A stretch of DNA of 11,064 nt from Bacillota bacterium (GCA_023422115.1 JAEZSA010000011.1:1-11064); one strand, 5' to 3'; shown: positions 1-6,881, counted from the first letter of the stretch. Numbers and translations are program-made. Notes: generated from the letters alone by a model not told the origin.

Positions 1-196
1 ATCCTTGCCATGCTGCAGAAGCAATAAATCCAATAGCAATAGCAATATAACCATTCAATTCAACAAAGTCTAGAAACTTATGGTCAATCCCAATTTTCTT
101 ACCATAAATTCTTAATGTAACAATACAAAGAATAATTCCTAGTGAAACAAATACACCATATAAACTAATTCCCCAAAACAACTCATGTGGATACAC
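1..196 (-). CDS. Lgt-like membrane protein, N-terminal part only (runs off the window)
   Basis: This reading frame is open from a GTG at 196 to the window edge, giving 65 codons. The GTG has a good ribosome binding site (GAGGTGA, then four T) and a well-formed promoter just upstream. The product begins VYPHELFWGISLYG and has two hydrophobic stretches, roughly residues 9-27 and 47-63, separated by a short basic loop (RIYGKKIGIDHK). The HELF..ISLYG..V.LGI opening resembles prolipoprotein diacylglyceryl transferase (Lgt) family proteins, which attach diacylglycerol to lipoprotein signal cysteines at the membrane. The catalytic region of Lgt would lie beyond the window, so it cannot be checked. 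It is certainly a membrane protein; the Lgt assignment is tentative. It is transcribed separately from the rubrerythrin gene, from which a terminator divides it. Confidence 0.6.
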   Translation of the reverse strand, partial: MYPHELFWGISLYGVFVSLGIILCIVTLRIYGKKIGIDHKFLDFVELNGYIAIAIGFIASAAWQG

Positions 197-220
197 AAAA
201 TCACCTCATTCATATGGATT

Positions 221-249
221 ATTATATCATTTTTATCGCTGTTTTTCAA
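221..249 (-). promoter_or_regulatory. SigA-type promoter for the Lgt-like gene
   Basis: A -35 box TTGAAA (249-244) and a -10 box TATAAT (226-221) are separated by 17 nt. The -10 is extended by TGA at 229-227. Transcription should start near 214, giving a leader of under 20 nt that carries the GAGGTGA ribosome binding site of the GTG at 196. The -35 lies just past the U-tract of the rubrerythrin terminator. Confidence 0.75.
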
Positions 250-250
250 T

Positions 251-280
251 AAAAAAAGAAATAGACATAGTATCTATTTC
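251..280 (-). terminator. Rho-independent terminator after rubrerythrin
   Basis: On the minus strand an 8-bp perfect stem, GAAATAGA/TCTATTTC (280-273 with 265-258), has a 7-nt loop and is followed at once by seven T (257-251). The stem is AT-rich, so it may be only moderately efficient, but its place 13 nt after the rubrerythrin stop and directly before the next promoter is what is expected at an operon end. Confidence 0.65.
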
Positions 281-293
281 ACATTTGTTTTTA

Positions 294-830
294 TTAATAG
301 TTTTTAGCTAATAATTGGAAGTAAGCCTGTTCATGATCACATACTGGGCAAATCTTAGGAGCTTTTTTCCCATAATATAAATGCCCACAATTTGAACATT
401 GCCATACTTGTTCATCTTCACGAACAAATACTCTTTCTTTTTCTACATTATTTAATAAAGCAAGATATCTTTCTTCATGTTCTTTTTCAATTTTAGCAAC
501 TTCTCTAAATAAGAAAGCAATTTTTGTAAATCCTTCTTCTTCAGCTACTTCAGCAAAATTTTTGTACATTTCAGTCCATTCATAGTTTTCGCCTTTTGCA
601 GCATCCAGTAAATTCTCAGCCGTAGTTCCTACCCCATTGTGTAATAATTTGTACCAAATTTCTGCATGTTCTTTTTCATTGTTTGCTGTTTCTAAGAATA
701 GATTGCTGATTTGAACAAAGCCTTCTTTCTTTGCTTTAGATGAATAATATGTGTACTTATTTCTTGCCATTGATTCCCCAGCAAATGCTTCCAATAAATT
801 CTTTTCTGTTCTTGAACCTTTTAATTCCAT
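294..830 (-). CDS. rbr: Rubrerythrin (peroxide-reducing diiron protein)
   Basis: This is a 178-residue protein with the two-domain plan of classical rubrerythrin, which reduces hydrogen peroxide to water in the cytoplasm of anaerobes. Residues about 1-125 are a four-helix ferritin-like domain with the diiron ligands visible: E19, the ExxH at 52-55, E84-x-x-E87 and the ExxH at 115-118. The C-terminus is a rubredoxin-like knuckle with C145xxC148 and C161xxC164, which binds one iron and passes electrons to the diiron site. The ATG has a very strong binding site (GAGGAGG, 5 nt spacing). It lies 41 nt after frr with no promoter or terminator visible between them, so it is probably the last gene of the pyrH-frr transcript. 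A terminator follows. In Bacillus the position after frr is held by uppS, so this neighbour is unusual. Confidence 0.95.
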   Translation of the reverse strand: MELKGSRTEKNLLEAFAGESMARNKYTYYSSKAKKEGFVQISNLFLETANNEKEHAEIWYKLLHNGVGTTAENLLDAAKGENYEWTEMYKNFAEVAEEEGFTKIAFLFREVAKIEKEHEERYLALLNNVEKERVFVREDEQVWQCSNCGHLYYGKKAPKICPVCDHEQAYFQLLAKNY

Positions 831-871
831 AACTTCCTCCTCTATTTTTCTTTTTCTAAAAACCTGTTTTG

Positions 872-1429
872 TTAAATCTCCATGATTTGTTTTTCTTTAT
901 CTTTTGCTACTACATCCACGTTTTCAATAAATTTGTCTGTAGATTTTTGTGCTTGTTCATTAAAATACTTTAAGTCATCTTCAGAAATTGCTTTATCTTT
1001 TTCCATTTTCTTTAATTGATCGTTTACTTCACGACGTATATTACGAATAGCGATCTTTGCATTTTCTGCTAATACTTTAACTTCTTTTGCTAAATCTTTT
1101 CTGCGTTGTTCTGTTAACATCGGAAAATTGATGCGAATAATAACTCCATCATTTTGTGGATTCAAGTTCAAATCTGCTAGTTGAATTGCTTTTTCAATAT
1201 CTTTTAATGAGCCTTTGTCATATGGTTTAATAACAATTTGTTGAGCCTCAGGAACACTAATCGAAGCGATTTGATTTAGTGGTGTTGGAACACCATAATA
1301 AACAACAGAAACATTATTTAATACACTTGGATTTGCTCGCCCTGTTCTAATTAAAGCAAGTTCTTTTTTTAATGCTTCGATGGTTTTAACCATCTTTTCT
1401 TCACCCATTTGAATTATTTTTTCTGGCAT
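872..1429 (-). CDS. frr: Ribosome recycling factor (RRF)
   Basis: With EF-G, RRF splits the post-termination ribosome so that its subunits can be reused. The protein is 185 residues, the standard length of the family. Two regions form the three-helix domain I (about 1-30 and 105-185) and the middle forms the beta-rich domain II (31-104). Diagnostic motifs are all present: RTGRANP at 28-34, YYGVPTPLNQIA at 44-55, the IKPYDK block near 67-72 and LTEQRRK at 105-111. The ATG has a strong binding site (AAAGGAG, 7 nt from the start). It follows pyrH by 15 nt, the usual pyrH-frr pair of Firmicutes, and is clearly in the same transcript. Nothing is unusual in the protein. Confidence 0.98.
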   Translation of the reverse strand: MPEKIIQMGEEKMVKTIEALKKELALIRTGRANPSVLNNVSVVYYGVPTPLNQIASISVPEAQQIVIKPYDKGSLKDIEKAIQLADLNLNPQNDGVIIRINFPMLTEQRRKDLAKEVKVLAENAKIAIRNIRREVNDQLKKMEKDKAISEDDLKYFNEQAQKSTDKFIENVDVVAKDKEKQIMEI

Positions 1430-1444
1430 AAATTTTCTCCTTTT

Positions 1445-2167
1445 CTATTTATTGCTATTACTAATTAAAGTTCCAAAAGAGAAATCACTGGATGCTTTCG
1501 CAATATTCCCCTTTTTATTCATATCAAAAACATAAATATCAATGTTGTTTTCTGCACACAATGTTGCTGCTGTTAGATCCATTACTTCTAAATGATTTTC
1601 TAAAACTTCACTATGTGTAAGTCTTGTAAATTTCTTTGCATCACCATTGTTTCGAGGATTTTTATCGTAAACTCCATCGACTCCATTTTTCGCCATTAAA
1701 ATCATTTTTGCCCCTAATTCAGCTGCTCTTAATGCAGCAGTCGTATCGGTTGTGAAAAAAGGTATTCCATTCCCTCCTCCAAAGATAACAATTCTATCCT
1801 TTTCTAGGTGTGATAAAGCTTTTCTACGAATGTAAGGCTCTGCTACAGAAGGTATTGATAATGAAGTCATGACTCTTGTATCACAACCAAGAGTCTCTAA
1901 TGCACTTTGTAATGCTAATGCATTTAAAATTGTTGCTAACATTCCCATATAATCAGCACTTGAACGTTCAATTCCACAATCAATTGCATCACGACCACGC
2001 CAAATATTACCAGCGCCAACAACAACTGATAGTTCTGTGCTTCCCAGGTTGTATAAGTCCTTAATCTCCTTGGCAATTTCTTTTACCTTGATGTGATTAA
2101 TTCCTTGAACTTCACCATTGCCCAAAGCTTCGCCACTAATTTTTAAAACAATTCTTTTTTTCTTCAT
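1445..2167 (-). CDS. pyrH: Uridylate (UMP) kinase
   Basis: PyrH phosphorylates UMP to UDP with ATP, the step that feeds all pyrimidine nucleotide synthesis. It is a cytoplasmic hexamer of the amino-acid-kinase fold. From the preferred start the protein is 240 residues, the same length as the Bacillus enzyme. Visible motifs are KISGEAL at 9-15, GAGNIWRGR at 51-59, RSSADYMGM at 68-76, FGGGNGIPFFTTDT at 129-142 and VDGVYDKNP at 163-171. The frame also has a GTG at 2176, but that GTG is part of the binding site AAAGGTGA (2180-2173), which sits 5 nt before the ATG at 2167, so the ATG is chosen. A strong terminator lies only 14 nt upstream, between tsf and pyrH, so expression must come from readthrough or from a promoter inside tsf. 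Confidence 0.97.
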   Translation of the reverse strand: MKKKRIVLKISGEALGNGEVQGINHIKVKEIAKEIKDLYNLGSTELSVVVGAGNIWRGRDAIDCGIERSSADYMGMLATILNALALQSALETLGCDTRVMTSLSIPSVAEPYIRRKALSHLEKDRIVIFGGGNGIPFFTTDTTAALRAAELGAKMILMAKNGVDGVYDKNPRNNGDAKKFTRLTHSEVLENHLEVMDLTAATLCAENNIDIYVFDMNKKGNIAKASSDFSFGTLISNSNK

Positions 2168-2181
2168 TCTCTTCACCTTTC

Positions 2182-2212
2182 AAAAAAAGGCGCGTTAAAT
2201 ATACGCGCCTTT
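2182..2212 (-). terminator. Strong intrinsic terminator or attenuator between tsf and pyrH
   Basis: On the minus strand a perfect 10-bp stem, AAAGGCGCGT/ACGCGCCTTT (2212-2203 with 2195-2186), has a 7-nt loop. It is followed by a T-run; seven T lie at 2188-2182, the first three of them the end of the stem. It is much more GC-rich than its surroundings. It begins 6 nt after the tsf stop and its T-run ends 14 nt before the pyrH ATG, leaving no room for a pyrH promoter after it. It probably ends most rpsB-tsf transcripts and lets a fraction through to pyrH-frr-rbr. Confidence 0.88.
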
Positions 2213-2218
2213 CAGATT

Positions 2219-3091
2219 TTAGTTGTTAACCGCTGCCATTACTTCAGCAACAAAATCGTCTTTCTTCTTTTCGATTCCTTCCCCAACTTCAAGGCGTATA
2301 TAAGTAACAATATTAGATTTATTATCTTTTACATATTGTCCAACTGTGATATCTTGATTCTTAACGAACATTTGATCAACTAAGCAAATGGTCTTTAACA
2401 TCTTTTGTACTTTACCTACAACGATTTTATCAACGATATTTTCTGGTTTACCTTCATTCAACGTCTCTTGTCTTAAGATTTCTGTTTCACTAGCAAGGAA
2501 ATCCGCATCAACACTACTTCTATCCAAGTATTTTGGTGACATAGCAGCTACATGCATACAAACATCTTTTGCAACTTCAGCGTTATCGCCATCTAAAATA
2601 CTAAGAACTACAATTTTACCACCCATATGAGAGTATGCACCAAAAACTTGGTTATCTGTTTTTTCAAATACAGTGACTCTTCTTAAGCTTATTTTTTCGC
2701 CAATAGTAGCTGTTGCAGTTATAACTAAGTCTTTTACTGTTCCTTCTCCTGCTTTAGCTTCTAAAGCTTCTTCATCATTCTTTGCATTGCTTTTAATAAT
2801 TGCTTCCCCGATTTCTTTAACAAAATCTAAGAATTTTTGATTTTTAGCAACGAAATCAGTTTCTGCATTTACTTCATATACAACTGCTTTGTTTCCTTCA
2901 ATTGTATAAGCGCAAACACCTTCAGCAGCAATACGACTTTCTTTCTTCGCTGCTTTCATGATTCCTTTTTCTCTCAACCATGTAACAGCTTCTTCGATAT
3001 TTCCATTGGTCTCAACCAATGCCTTTTTACAATCCATCATTCCTGCGCCAGTAATTTCACGCAGTTCTTTTACTAATGCTGCACTAATCAT
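2219..3091 (-). CDS. tsf: Translation elongation factor Ts
   Basis: EF-Ts is the guanine-nucleotide exchange factor that releases GDP from EF-Tu. The protein is 290 residues, close to the usual length of about 290-295. An N-terminal UBA-like domain (about 3-42, with LRE.TGAGMMDCKKAL and WLREKG) is followed by the core. The core carries TDFVAKN at 78-84, the motif that contacts the EF-Tu nucleotide site. The ATG has a near-ideal binding site (TAAGGAGG), and that site overlaps the rpsB stop codon TAA at 3105-3103, so the two genes are tightly linked in expression. The rpsB-tsf pair is one of the best conserved in bacteria. A GC-rich terminator starts 6 nt after the stop. Confidence 0.98.
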   Translation of the reverse strand: MISAALVKELREITGAGMMDCKKALVETNGNIEEAVTWLREKGIMKAAKKESRIAAEGVCAYTIEGNKAVVYEVNAETDFVAKNQKFLDFVKEIGEAIIKSNAKNDEEALEAKAGEGTVKDLVITATATIGEKISLRRVTVFEKTDNQVFGAYSHMGGKIVVLSILDGDNAEVAKDVCMHVAAMSPKYLDRSSVDADFLASETEILRQETLNEGKPENIVDKIVVGKVQKMLKTICLVDQMFVKNQDITVGQYVKDNKSNIVTYIRLEVGEGIEKKKDDFVAEVMAAVNN

Positions 3092-3102
3092 ATTTATCCT
3101 CC

Positions 3103-4146
3103 TTATTCAGCGGTTTCTACCTTTTGATTGGTTTCAACAACTGATTCAGTTTTTTCTTCTTTTATATCTTCTAAAGCTGGTTTTCTAACTCTTTTTGGTT
3201 TATCAACAGCTGGAACTTCAGTAGCTTCTGGTTTTGGAGTAGACTCTGGTCTTGGAGTAGCTTCTGGTCTTGGAGTAGCTTCTGGTTTTGAAGTAGAATC
3301 TGGTCTTGGAGTATGAGGACGTGGAGTATATTGTGGACGGCCTTCACGGTTGTCACGGTTGTCACGATATCCTCTTTGATTTCCTCTACTATCCTTATCA
3401 CGAAATTGACGTCTAGGACGTTCTTCTGGTGCTGGTTCATCAGTAAATTCGATTACGATTGGTGTTCCCCCTTGAGCTTCAACAACTGCATTTGCCATTG
3501 TTCCAACAATTAACTTAACAGAACGAATTGCATCATCATTCGCTGGAATTACAACGTCTACTTCGTCCGGATCGCAGTTTGTATCTACTAAAGCAAATAC
3601 TGGGATTCCTAATTTTCTACCTTCTGCTACTGCATTATGTTCGCTCTTTGGATCAACAACGAACATTGCAGCTGGAAGACCTTTCATGTTTCTAATACCA
3701 CTGAAATATTTTAATAATCTATCTTTTTCTTTGTTAATTAAAATAACTTCTTTTTTAGGTAAAACTTCGAAGATTCCATCTTCTTCCATTTTTTCAATTT
3801 CAAATAAACGAGCTACACTCTTACGGATTGTTTTATAGTTTGTTAATGTACCACCTAACCAACGTTGATCAACATAATATTGACCACATCTGATTGCTTC
3901 TTCTTTAATAACATCTTGTGTTTGTTTTCTTGTACCAACAAATAAAACTGTTCCATTATTTTGAACGATTGTAAATAATTGTTTGTAAGCCTCTTCAACT
4001 AACGCTGCTGTTTTATCTAAATCGATGATATAGATACCATTACGTTCACCAAAGATATACTCTTTCATTTTAGGGTTCCAACGGCGAGTATTATGACCGA
4101 AATGAACGCCTGCTTCTAGCAACTGATTTTTTGTAATAACTGACAT
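3103..4146 (-). CDS. rpsB: Small-subunit ribosomal protein S2 with a long disordered C-terminal extension
   Basis: S2 sits on the back of the 30S subunit between head and body and is needed for S1/mRNA placement. Residues 1-232 are a normal S2: GVHFGHNTRRWNPKM at 13-27, VGTRKQ at 70-75, RWLGGTLTN at 95-103 and PVFALVDTNCDP at 182-193. The family usually ends near 230-260 residues; this protein has 347. The extra ~108 residues form an Arg/Asp/Gly-rich stretch (242-270), about six Pro-rich hexapeptides of the TPRPEA type (274-309), a basic patch (KPKRVRKPA, 317-325) and an acidic tail. The tail is in frame with good codons and ends at the correct place before tsf, so it is not a frameshift artefact. 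The binding site TAGGAGA lies 8 nt before the ATG. The gene has its own promoter and a leader of about 115 nt. Confidence 0.97.
   Translation of the reverse strand: MSVITKNQLLEAGVHFGHNTRRWNPKMKEYIFGERNGIYIIDLDKTAALVEEAYKQLFTIVQNNGTVLFVGTRKQTQDVIKEEAIRCGQYYVDQRWLGGTLTNYKTIRKSVARLFEIEKMEEDGIFEVLPKKEVILINKEKDRLLKYFSGIRNMKGLPAAMFVVDPKSEHNAVAEGRKLGIPVFALVDTNCDPDEVDVVIPANDDAIRSVKLIVGTMANAVVEAQGGTPIVIEFTDEPAPEERPRRQFRDKDSRGNQRGYRDNRDNREGRPQYTPRPHTPRPDSTSKPEATPRPEATPRPESTPKPEATEVPAVDKPKRVRKPALEDIKEEKTESVVETNQKVETAE
3220..3327 (-). repeat. 18-bp coding tandem repeat inside rpsB
   Basis: About six imperfect units of 18 bp encode hexapeptides of the type TPRPEA (TPRPH, TPRPDS, TSKPEA, TPRPEA, TPRPES, TPKPEA). 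The central units are nearly identical in DNA, so the tract could change length by slippage in steps of six residues without breaking the frame. Confidence 0.85.
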
Positions 4147-4261
4147 TTTTCATTCTCCTATTTTTATTTTGTTTGGCCTCCACTATTCTCTCCAAAAACC
4201 GCTCCATTCTTAGAATGCACTTGACGACTTTCTCCAATAGTGTGTGTATTTTTTTATTGCC
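4147..4261 (-). promoter_or_regulatory. rpsB 5' leader, possibly structured (autoregulatory candidate)
   Basis: The predicted transcript start leaves about 115 nt before the S2 ATG. CACTATT (4242-4236) can pair with AATAGTG (4187-4181), a 7-bp closing helix around about 48 nt. Inside it is a small hairpin, CATTC-TAA-GAATG (4218-4206). TGGAG occurs four times in the leader before the true binding site TAGGAGA. Ribosomal protein leaders often bind their own product, so this is a candidate for S2 feedback control. I do not recognise a named Rfam family in it, and the function is inferred. Confidence 0.4.
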
Positions 4262-4267
4262 TTCCAT

Positions 4268-4296
4268 ATTATAACATAAACATTTATTATTTGCAA
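4268..4296 (-). promoter_or_regulatory. SigA-type promoter of rpsB-tsf
   Basis: A consensus -10 TATAAT (4273-4268) is extended by TGT just upstream. TTGCAA (4296-4291) is a fair -35, with 17 nt between them. The start point should be near 4261. It lies in the longest non-coding stretch of the window, directly before the S2 leader. Confidence 0.75.
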
Positions 4297-4349
4297 ACAT
4301 TTTTTACTGCAGCATTTTATTTTTTATTCGTTTCTTCTCGCTTCGTTTA

Positions 4350-5024
4350 TTAATCGTTTTTTTCCGTATTAAGTTGCTGCTTTTCTTCTGTTTTAAATGG
4401 TTTTAAAAGTTTTATTTTAGTAAATAATTTTGTGAAGATATCAATTAACGGACCATATATAAAAACAGTAATAATGGATGCTATTCCAAAAACACCACCC
4501 AGTAACCAACCAATAGTAAAAAAGAAAGCATCATTCACAATTTTAATATACGCAAATCGCCAATGCTTTTTTTCTTTGATTGCAATCAAAATTCCTTCAA
4601 AAGGAGAAAGACCCACATTAGCAAACATATATAACGCAATTCCGAATGTTCCTGATAAAAAAGCCAATGTCAATATGAATGCATTTCCCCAAAAAGTAAT
4701 GGGAGTTGGTAAGATTTCCATTTGCAGAATTATATCAACTAAAGGTCCTAGCAAGAAAGCAATAGCAAAAGTTCCTATTCCTATCGACTTTCGATTAACA
4801 AAAAAAATGACAATCAAAGCTAGTAAATTTGTTATTATTATAGCAACACCAACTTTTATTTGAAAAAATGTTGCAACTCCCTGATTAAAGACCATTAGAG
4901 CATCGCTTCCTAGTTTCACCGAAACTAGCATCGATCCTCCAAGTGCCATAAAAAATGTTCCAATTATAAGAACGATGACATTTCGATAATATTTTTTAAT
5001 TATTTCTTTTATTTTATTTTTCAT
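4350..5024 (-). CDS. YczE/YitT-like integral membrane protein, function unknown
   Basis: This is a 224-residue protein with about five hydrophobic segments (roughly 14-36, 56-76, 81-101, 113-136 and 162-190) and a charged C-terminal tail. It fits the YczE/YyaS/YitT group of bacterial membrane proteins (COG2364 type), whose biochemical role is not settled. It carries an internal pseudo-repeat: LGSDALMVFNQGV (38-50) is echoed by VGLSPFEGILIAI (137-149), and GPLVDI (93-98) by GPLIDI (191-196). This suggests a duplicated fold of the transporter kind. The ATG at 5024 is preceded by a modest site (TTAGGTG). It has its own promoter just past the dut stop and is therefore a separate unit. No clear terminator was found between its end and the rpsB promoter. 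Confidence 0.85.
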   Translation of the reverse strand: MKNKIKEIIKKYYRNVIVLIIGTFFMALGGSMLVSVKLGSDALMVFNQGVATFFQIKVGVAIIITNLLALIVIFFVNRKSIGIGTFAIAFLLGPLVDIILQMEILPTPITFWGNAFILTLAFLSGTFGIALYMFANVGLSPFEGILIAIKEKKHWRFAYIKIVNDAFFFTIGWLLGGVFGIASIITVFIYGPLIDIFTKLFTKIKLLKPFKTEEKQQLNTEKND

Positions 5025-5056
5025 TTTTTACACCTAATTCTCTTAAACGCTTGTAT

Positions 5057-5084
5057 ATTTTACCACAAACAACAAACATTTCAA
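5057..5084 (-). promoter_or_regulatory. Promoter of the YczE-like gene
   Basis: The -35 box TTGAAA (5084-5079) and the -10 box TAAAAT (5062-5057) are 16 nt apart. TGG directly before the -10 makes it an extended one. The -35 lies 4 nt beyond the dut stop codon, so this promoter is squeezed between the two genes. Confidence 0.65.
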
Positions 5085-5088
5085 AGAA

Positions 5089-5568
5089 CTATTTGTTTTT
5101 TTTATTGGTACTACCAATGCCGCCTTCTCTTTGGTTGATTATCTTTTCTTCATGATCAATGGTTAGATAGGGTAAGAATATCCCCTGAGCAAAGCGATCT
5201 CCTTGTGATAGATGAACTTCCTGATTACTTGTATTCTCAATGGCAATTAGAATATGCCCTTCATTATCAATATTATTATAATAATCACTATCAATGATTC
5301 CAACTTGGTTTTTCAATCTCAAACCTTTTTTAAATCCCAAACTACTTCGAATGACAACCATTAAAAACTCATTTTTTTGCATATATGCTTTAATCCCCGT
5401 ACTAATAATAATTGACTCATGGGGGAGTAATGTAAATTCATAAGGAAGAAAGAAATCATATCCTGCAGCATTTACTGTTGATCTAGTAGGTAGTTTGATT
5501 TCTTGATACTCTTTCTGTGATCTTTTCTTTAGATATTCATTCATGGATACTAATTCAAAACCGCGCAT
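5089..5568 (-). CDS. dut: dUTPase (dUTP diphosphatase)
   Basis: The enzyme splits dUTP to dUMP and pyrophosphate. This keeps uracil out of DNA and supplies the thymidylate precursor. All five motifs of the trimeric dUTPase family are present, numbered from the preferred start: AGYDFF 35-40, RSSLGFKKG 74-82, GIIDSDYYNN 90-99 with catalytic D93 and base-binding Y96, GDRFAQGIF 123-131, and the flexible P-loop-like REGGIGSTNK 147-156. The protein is 159 residues. An in-frame ATG exists at 5595, inside xerC, but it has no binding site. The ATG at 5568 has GAGGA at 8 nt spacing and starts 4 nt after the xerC stop, so it is preferred. It probably shares the trmFO-xerC transcript. It ends with TAG. 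Confidence 0.95.
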   Translation of the reverse strand: MRGFELVSMNEYLKKRSQKEYQEIKLPTRSTVNAAGYDFFLPYEFTLLPHESIIISTGIKAYMQKNEFLMVVIRSSLGFKKGLRLKNQVGIIDSDYYNNIDNEGHILIAIENTSNQEVHLSQGDRFAQGIFLPYLTIDHEEKIINQREGGIGSTNKKNK

Positions 5569-5572
5569 TTTA

Positions 5573-6502
5573 TTAATCCTCGTGCTTTTCTTCATCTCTT
5601 TTTGCTTTCGGATGATATTTTATATATTCTTCTTTCATTTTCTCTAGTGATACATGAGTATAAATTTGGGTTGTTGATAAATTTACATGTCCAAGCAGTT
5701 CTTGAACACTCCGTAAATCCGCTCCATTGTTTAATAAATGGGTAGCAAAGGAGTGTCGAAACATATGGGGAGACACTTTCAATCCCGAAGATGCTTTCTC
5801 AGCCAATGAGTTTAGGATAATCCTTACTCCACGAACGGTTAATTCACTTCCCCGAAAATTCAAAAACAATTTCTCGTAAACTTTCCCTTTCTGTTTCGCC
5901 ATTAATTCTGATCTAGAAAAAGATAAGTAGTTTTTAATTGCCATGATAATTCCTTCATGAAGAGGAATATCTCTTTCTTTCGAACCTTTTCCCATAACAA
6001 TAATCGATTGATTATAAAAATCAATATCAGCAACTTTTATCGAACATAATTCACTAACCCGAATTCCTGTACCATATAAAAGTTCTAGTAATGCTGTATC
6101 TCGTTTTCCAAGAATAGTTCCATTATCGATACATCCAAACATCGCATCAATCTCTTTGGGGTAGACTTGTTTAGGAAGACTATGATCTAGTTTTGGAGAG
6201 GATAATTCAGCAAACAAATTAACTTTTACCATTTTCTCCGCAAGTAAGAATTTATAAAATGTTCTTAAACTAGATAATTTTCGCGCTATTGTTTTAGGAC
6301 TATATCCTTTCTTTACTAAAGTTGATTTATAAAAACGAGGATATGCTTGTTCTATCAAAAACAAACCAGATAAATCATTTTCTTGAAGAAATTTTCTAAA
6401 TTCATTGATGTCATTGATATAGTTCAAAACAGTGTACTCAGAATAATTTCTTTCTTGTTCAATATAATCTTTAAATTGGTAAATGGCATCCAGTTCATCC
6501 AT
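5573..6502 (-). CDS. xerC: Tyrosine recombinase of the XerC type
   Basis: This is a site-specific recombinase that, with a partner, resolves chromosome dimers at a dif site. It is 309 residues. An N-terminal core-binding (SAM-like) domain covers about 5-90 and the catalytic domain about 110-290. All catalytic residues are visible: R148 (GTGIRVSEL), K172 (GKGSKERDIP), H246xxR249 (HMFRHSFATHLL), H272 (LLGHVNLSTTQ) and the nucleophile Y281 (IYTH). Its place directly after trmFO is that of xerC (codV) in Bacillus, which favours XerC over XerD or a phage integrase; no phage genes are near. Its ATG overlaps the end of trmFO by 8 nt, with AAAGGAG at 6 nt spacing, so translation is probably coupled. 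The clpQ-clpY-codY genes that follow in Bacillus are absent here and dut follows instead. Confidence 0.93.
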   Translation of the reverse strand: MDELDAIYQFKDYIEQERNYSEYTVLNYINDINEFRKFLQENDLSGLFLIEQAYPRFYKSTLVKKGYSPKTIARKLSSLRTFYKFLLAEKMVKVNLFAELSSPKLDHSLPKQVYPKEIDAMFGCIDNGTILGKRDTALLELLYGTGIRVSELCSIKVADIDFYNQSIIVMGKGSKERDIPLHEGIIMAIKNYLSFSRSELMAKQKGKVYEKLFLNFRGSELTVRGVRIILNSLAEKASSGLKVSPHMFRHSFATHLLNNGADLRSVQELLGHVNLSTTQIYTHVSLEKMKEEYIKYHPKAKRDEEKHED

Positions 6503-6875
6503 AAAATTCTCCTTTCAGCCTAGAAATAATCTCTAAACTGCGTTCCGCATAAGCCATTTTACGATTACTCTTTTTCATTTTTCCTTCTAATGGAGTAAAA
6601 ATACCATGGATTACATTCATCGGTTGAAAATTACTATTCGGTGTACTGATATAATTACTTAATGCTCCAAGAGCGGTAGATGAAGTAAAATCAATCAGTG
6701 GTTTTTTCTCCAATAACCTCATCATATTAATCGCAGCAACTAAACCACTACTAGCACTCTCTAGATATCCTTCCACTCCCGTAATCTGACCAGCAAAAAA
6801 CAAATCTTCTCGTTTTATTGTCTGGTAATAGCGATTTAAAACTTTAGGAGAATTGATAAAGGTGTTTTTATGCAT
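6495..6875 (-). CDS. trmFO: TrmFO, C-terminal part (downstream of an in-frame stop)
   Basis: These 126 residues are the C-terminal third of the FAD/folate-dependent uridine methyltransferase TrmFO. They hold MHKNTFINSP and GQITGVEGYLESASSGLVAA, the conserved end of the FAD-binding fold, and run to the normal C-terminus. The frame is the same as that of the N-terminal part: only TAA-GGT-GTA stands between the two, where relatives have Tyr-Gly-Val. The ATG at 6875 is preceded by AAGGTG, made by the stop codon and the next two codons, so ribosomes ending at the TAA could restart here and make a second chain lacking just three residues. Whether two chains would join into an active enzyme is unknown. 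The stop overlaps the xerC start by 8 nt. Confidence 0.8.
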   Translation of the reverse strand: MHKNTFINSPKVLNRYYQTIKREDLFFAGQITGVEGYLESASSGLVAAINMMRLLEKKPLIDFTSSTALGALSNYISTPNSNFQPMNVIHGIFTPLEGKMKKSNRKMAYAERSLEIISRLKGEFYG

Positions 6876-6881
6876 TACACC

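Noticed and set aside
3220..3327. Tandem 18-bp repeats as a possible CRISPR or regulatory array
   Set aside because: The units are directly adjacent without spacers and lie in frame in rpsB, coding for Pro-rich hexapeptides.
1876..3513. Several plus-strand frames of 60-90 codons opposite pyrH, tsf and rpsB
   Set aside because: They lie wholly or mostly antisense to certain genes, have low-complexity products rich in S, F and I, and no binding sites.
4091..4300. A 69-codon minus-strand frame overlapping the rpsB start
   Set aside because: It spans the rpsB promoter, leader and first codons in another frame, has no binding site, and the product resembles no known family.
4297..4349. A terminator after the YczE-like gene
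   Set aside because: The region is AT-rich with a short CTGCAG palindrome, but no stem of useful length followed by a T-run could be drawn.
4432..4863. A 143-codon plus-strand frame opposite the YczE-like gene
   Set aside because: It is the antisense of a membrane protein gene; its composition (K, I, P) is that of a mirrored hydrophobic gene and it has no promoter or binding site.
5573..6502. Tyrosine recombinase as the integrase of a phage or genomic island
   Set aside because: It is next to trmFO as xerC is in Bacillus, has XerC length and motifs, and there is no tRNA, att repeat or phage gene nearby.
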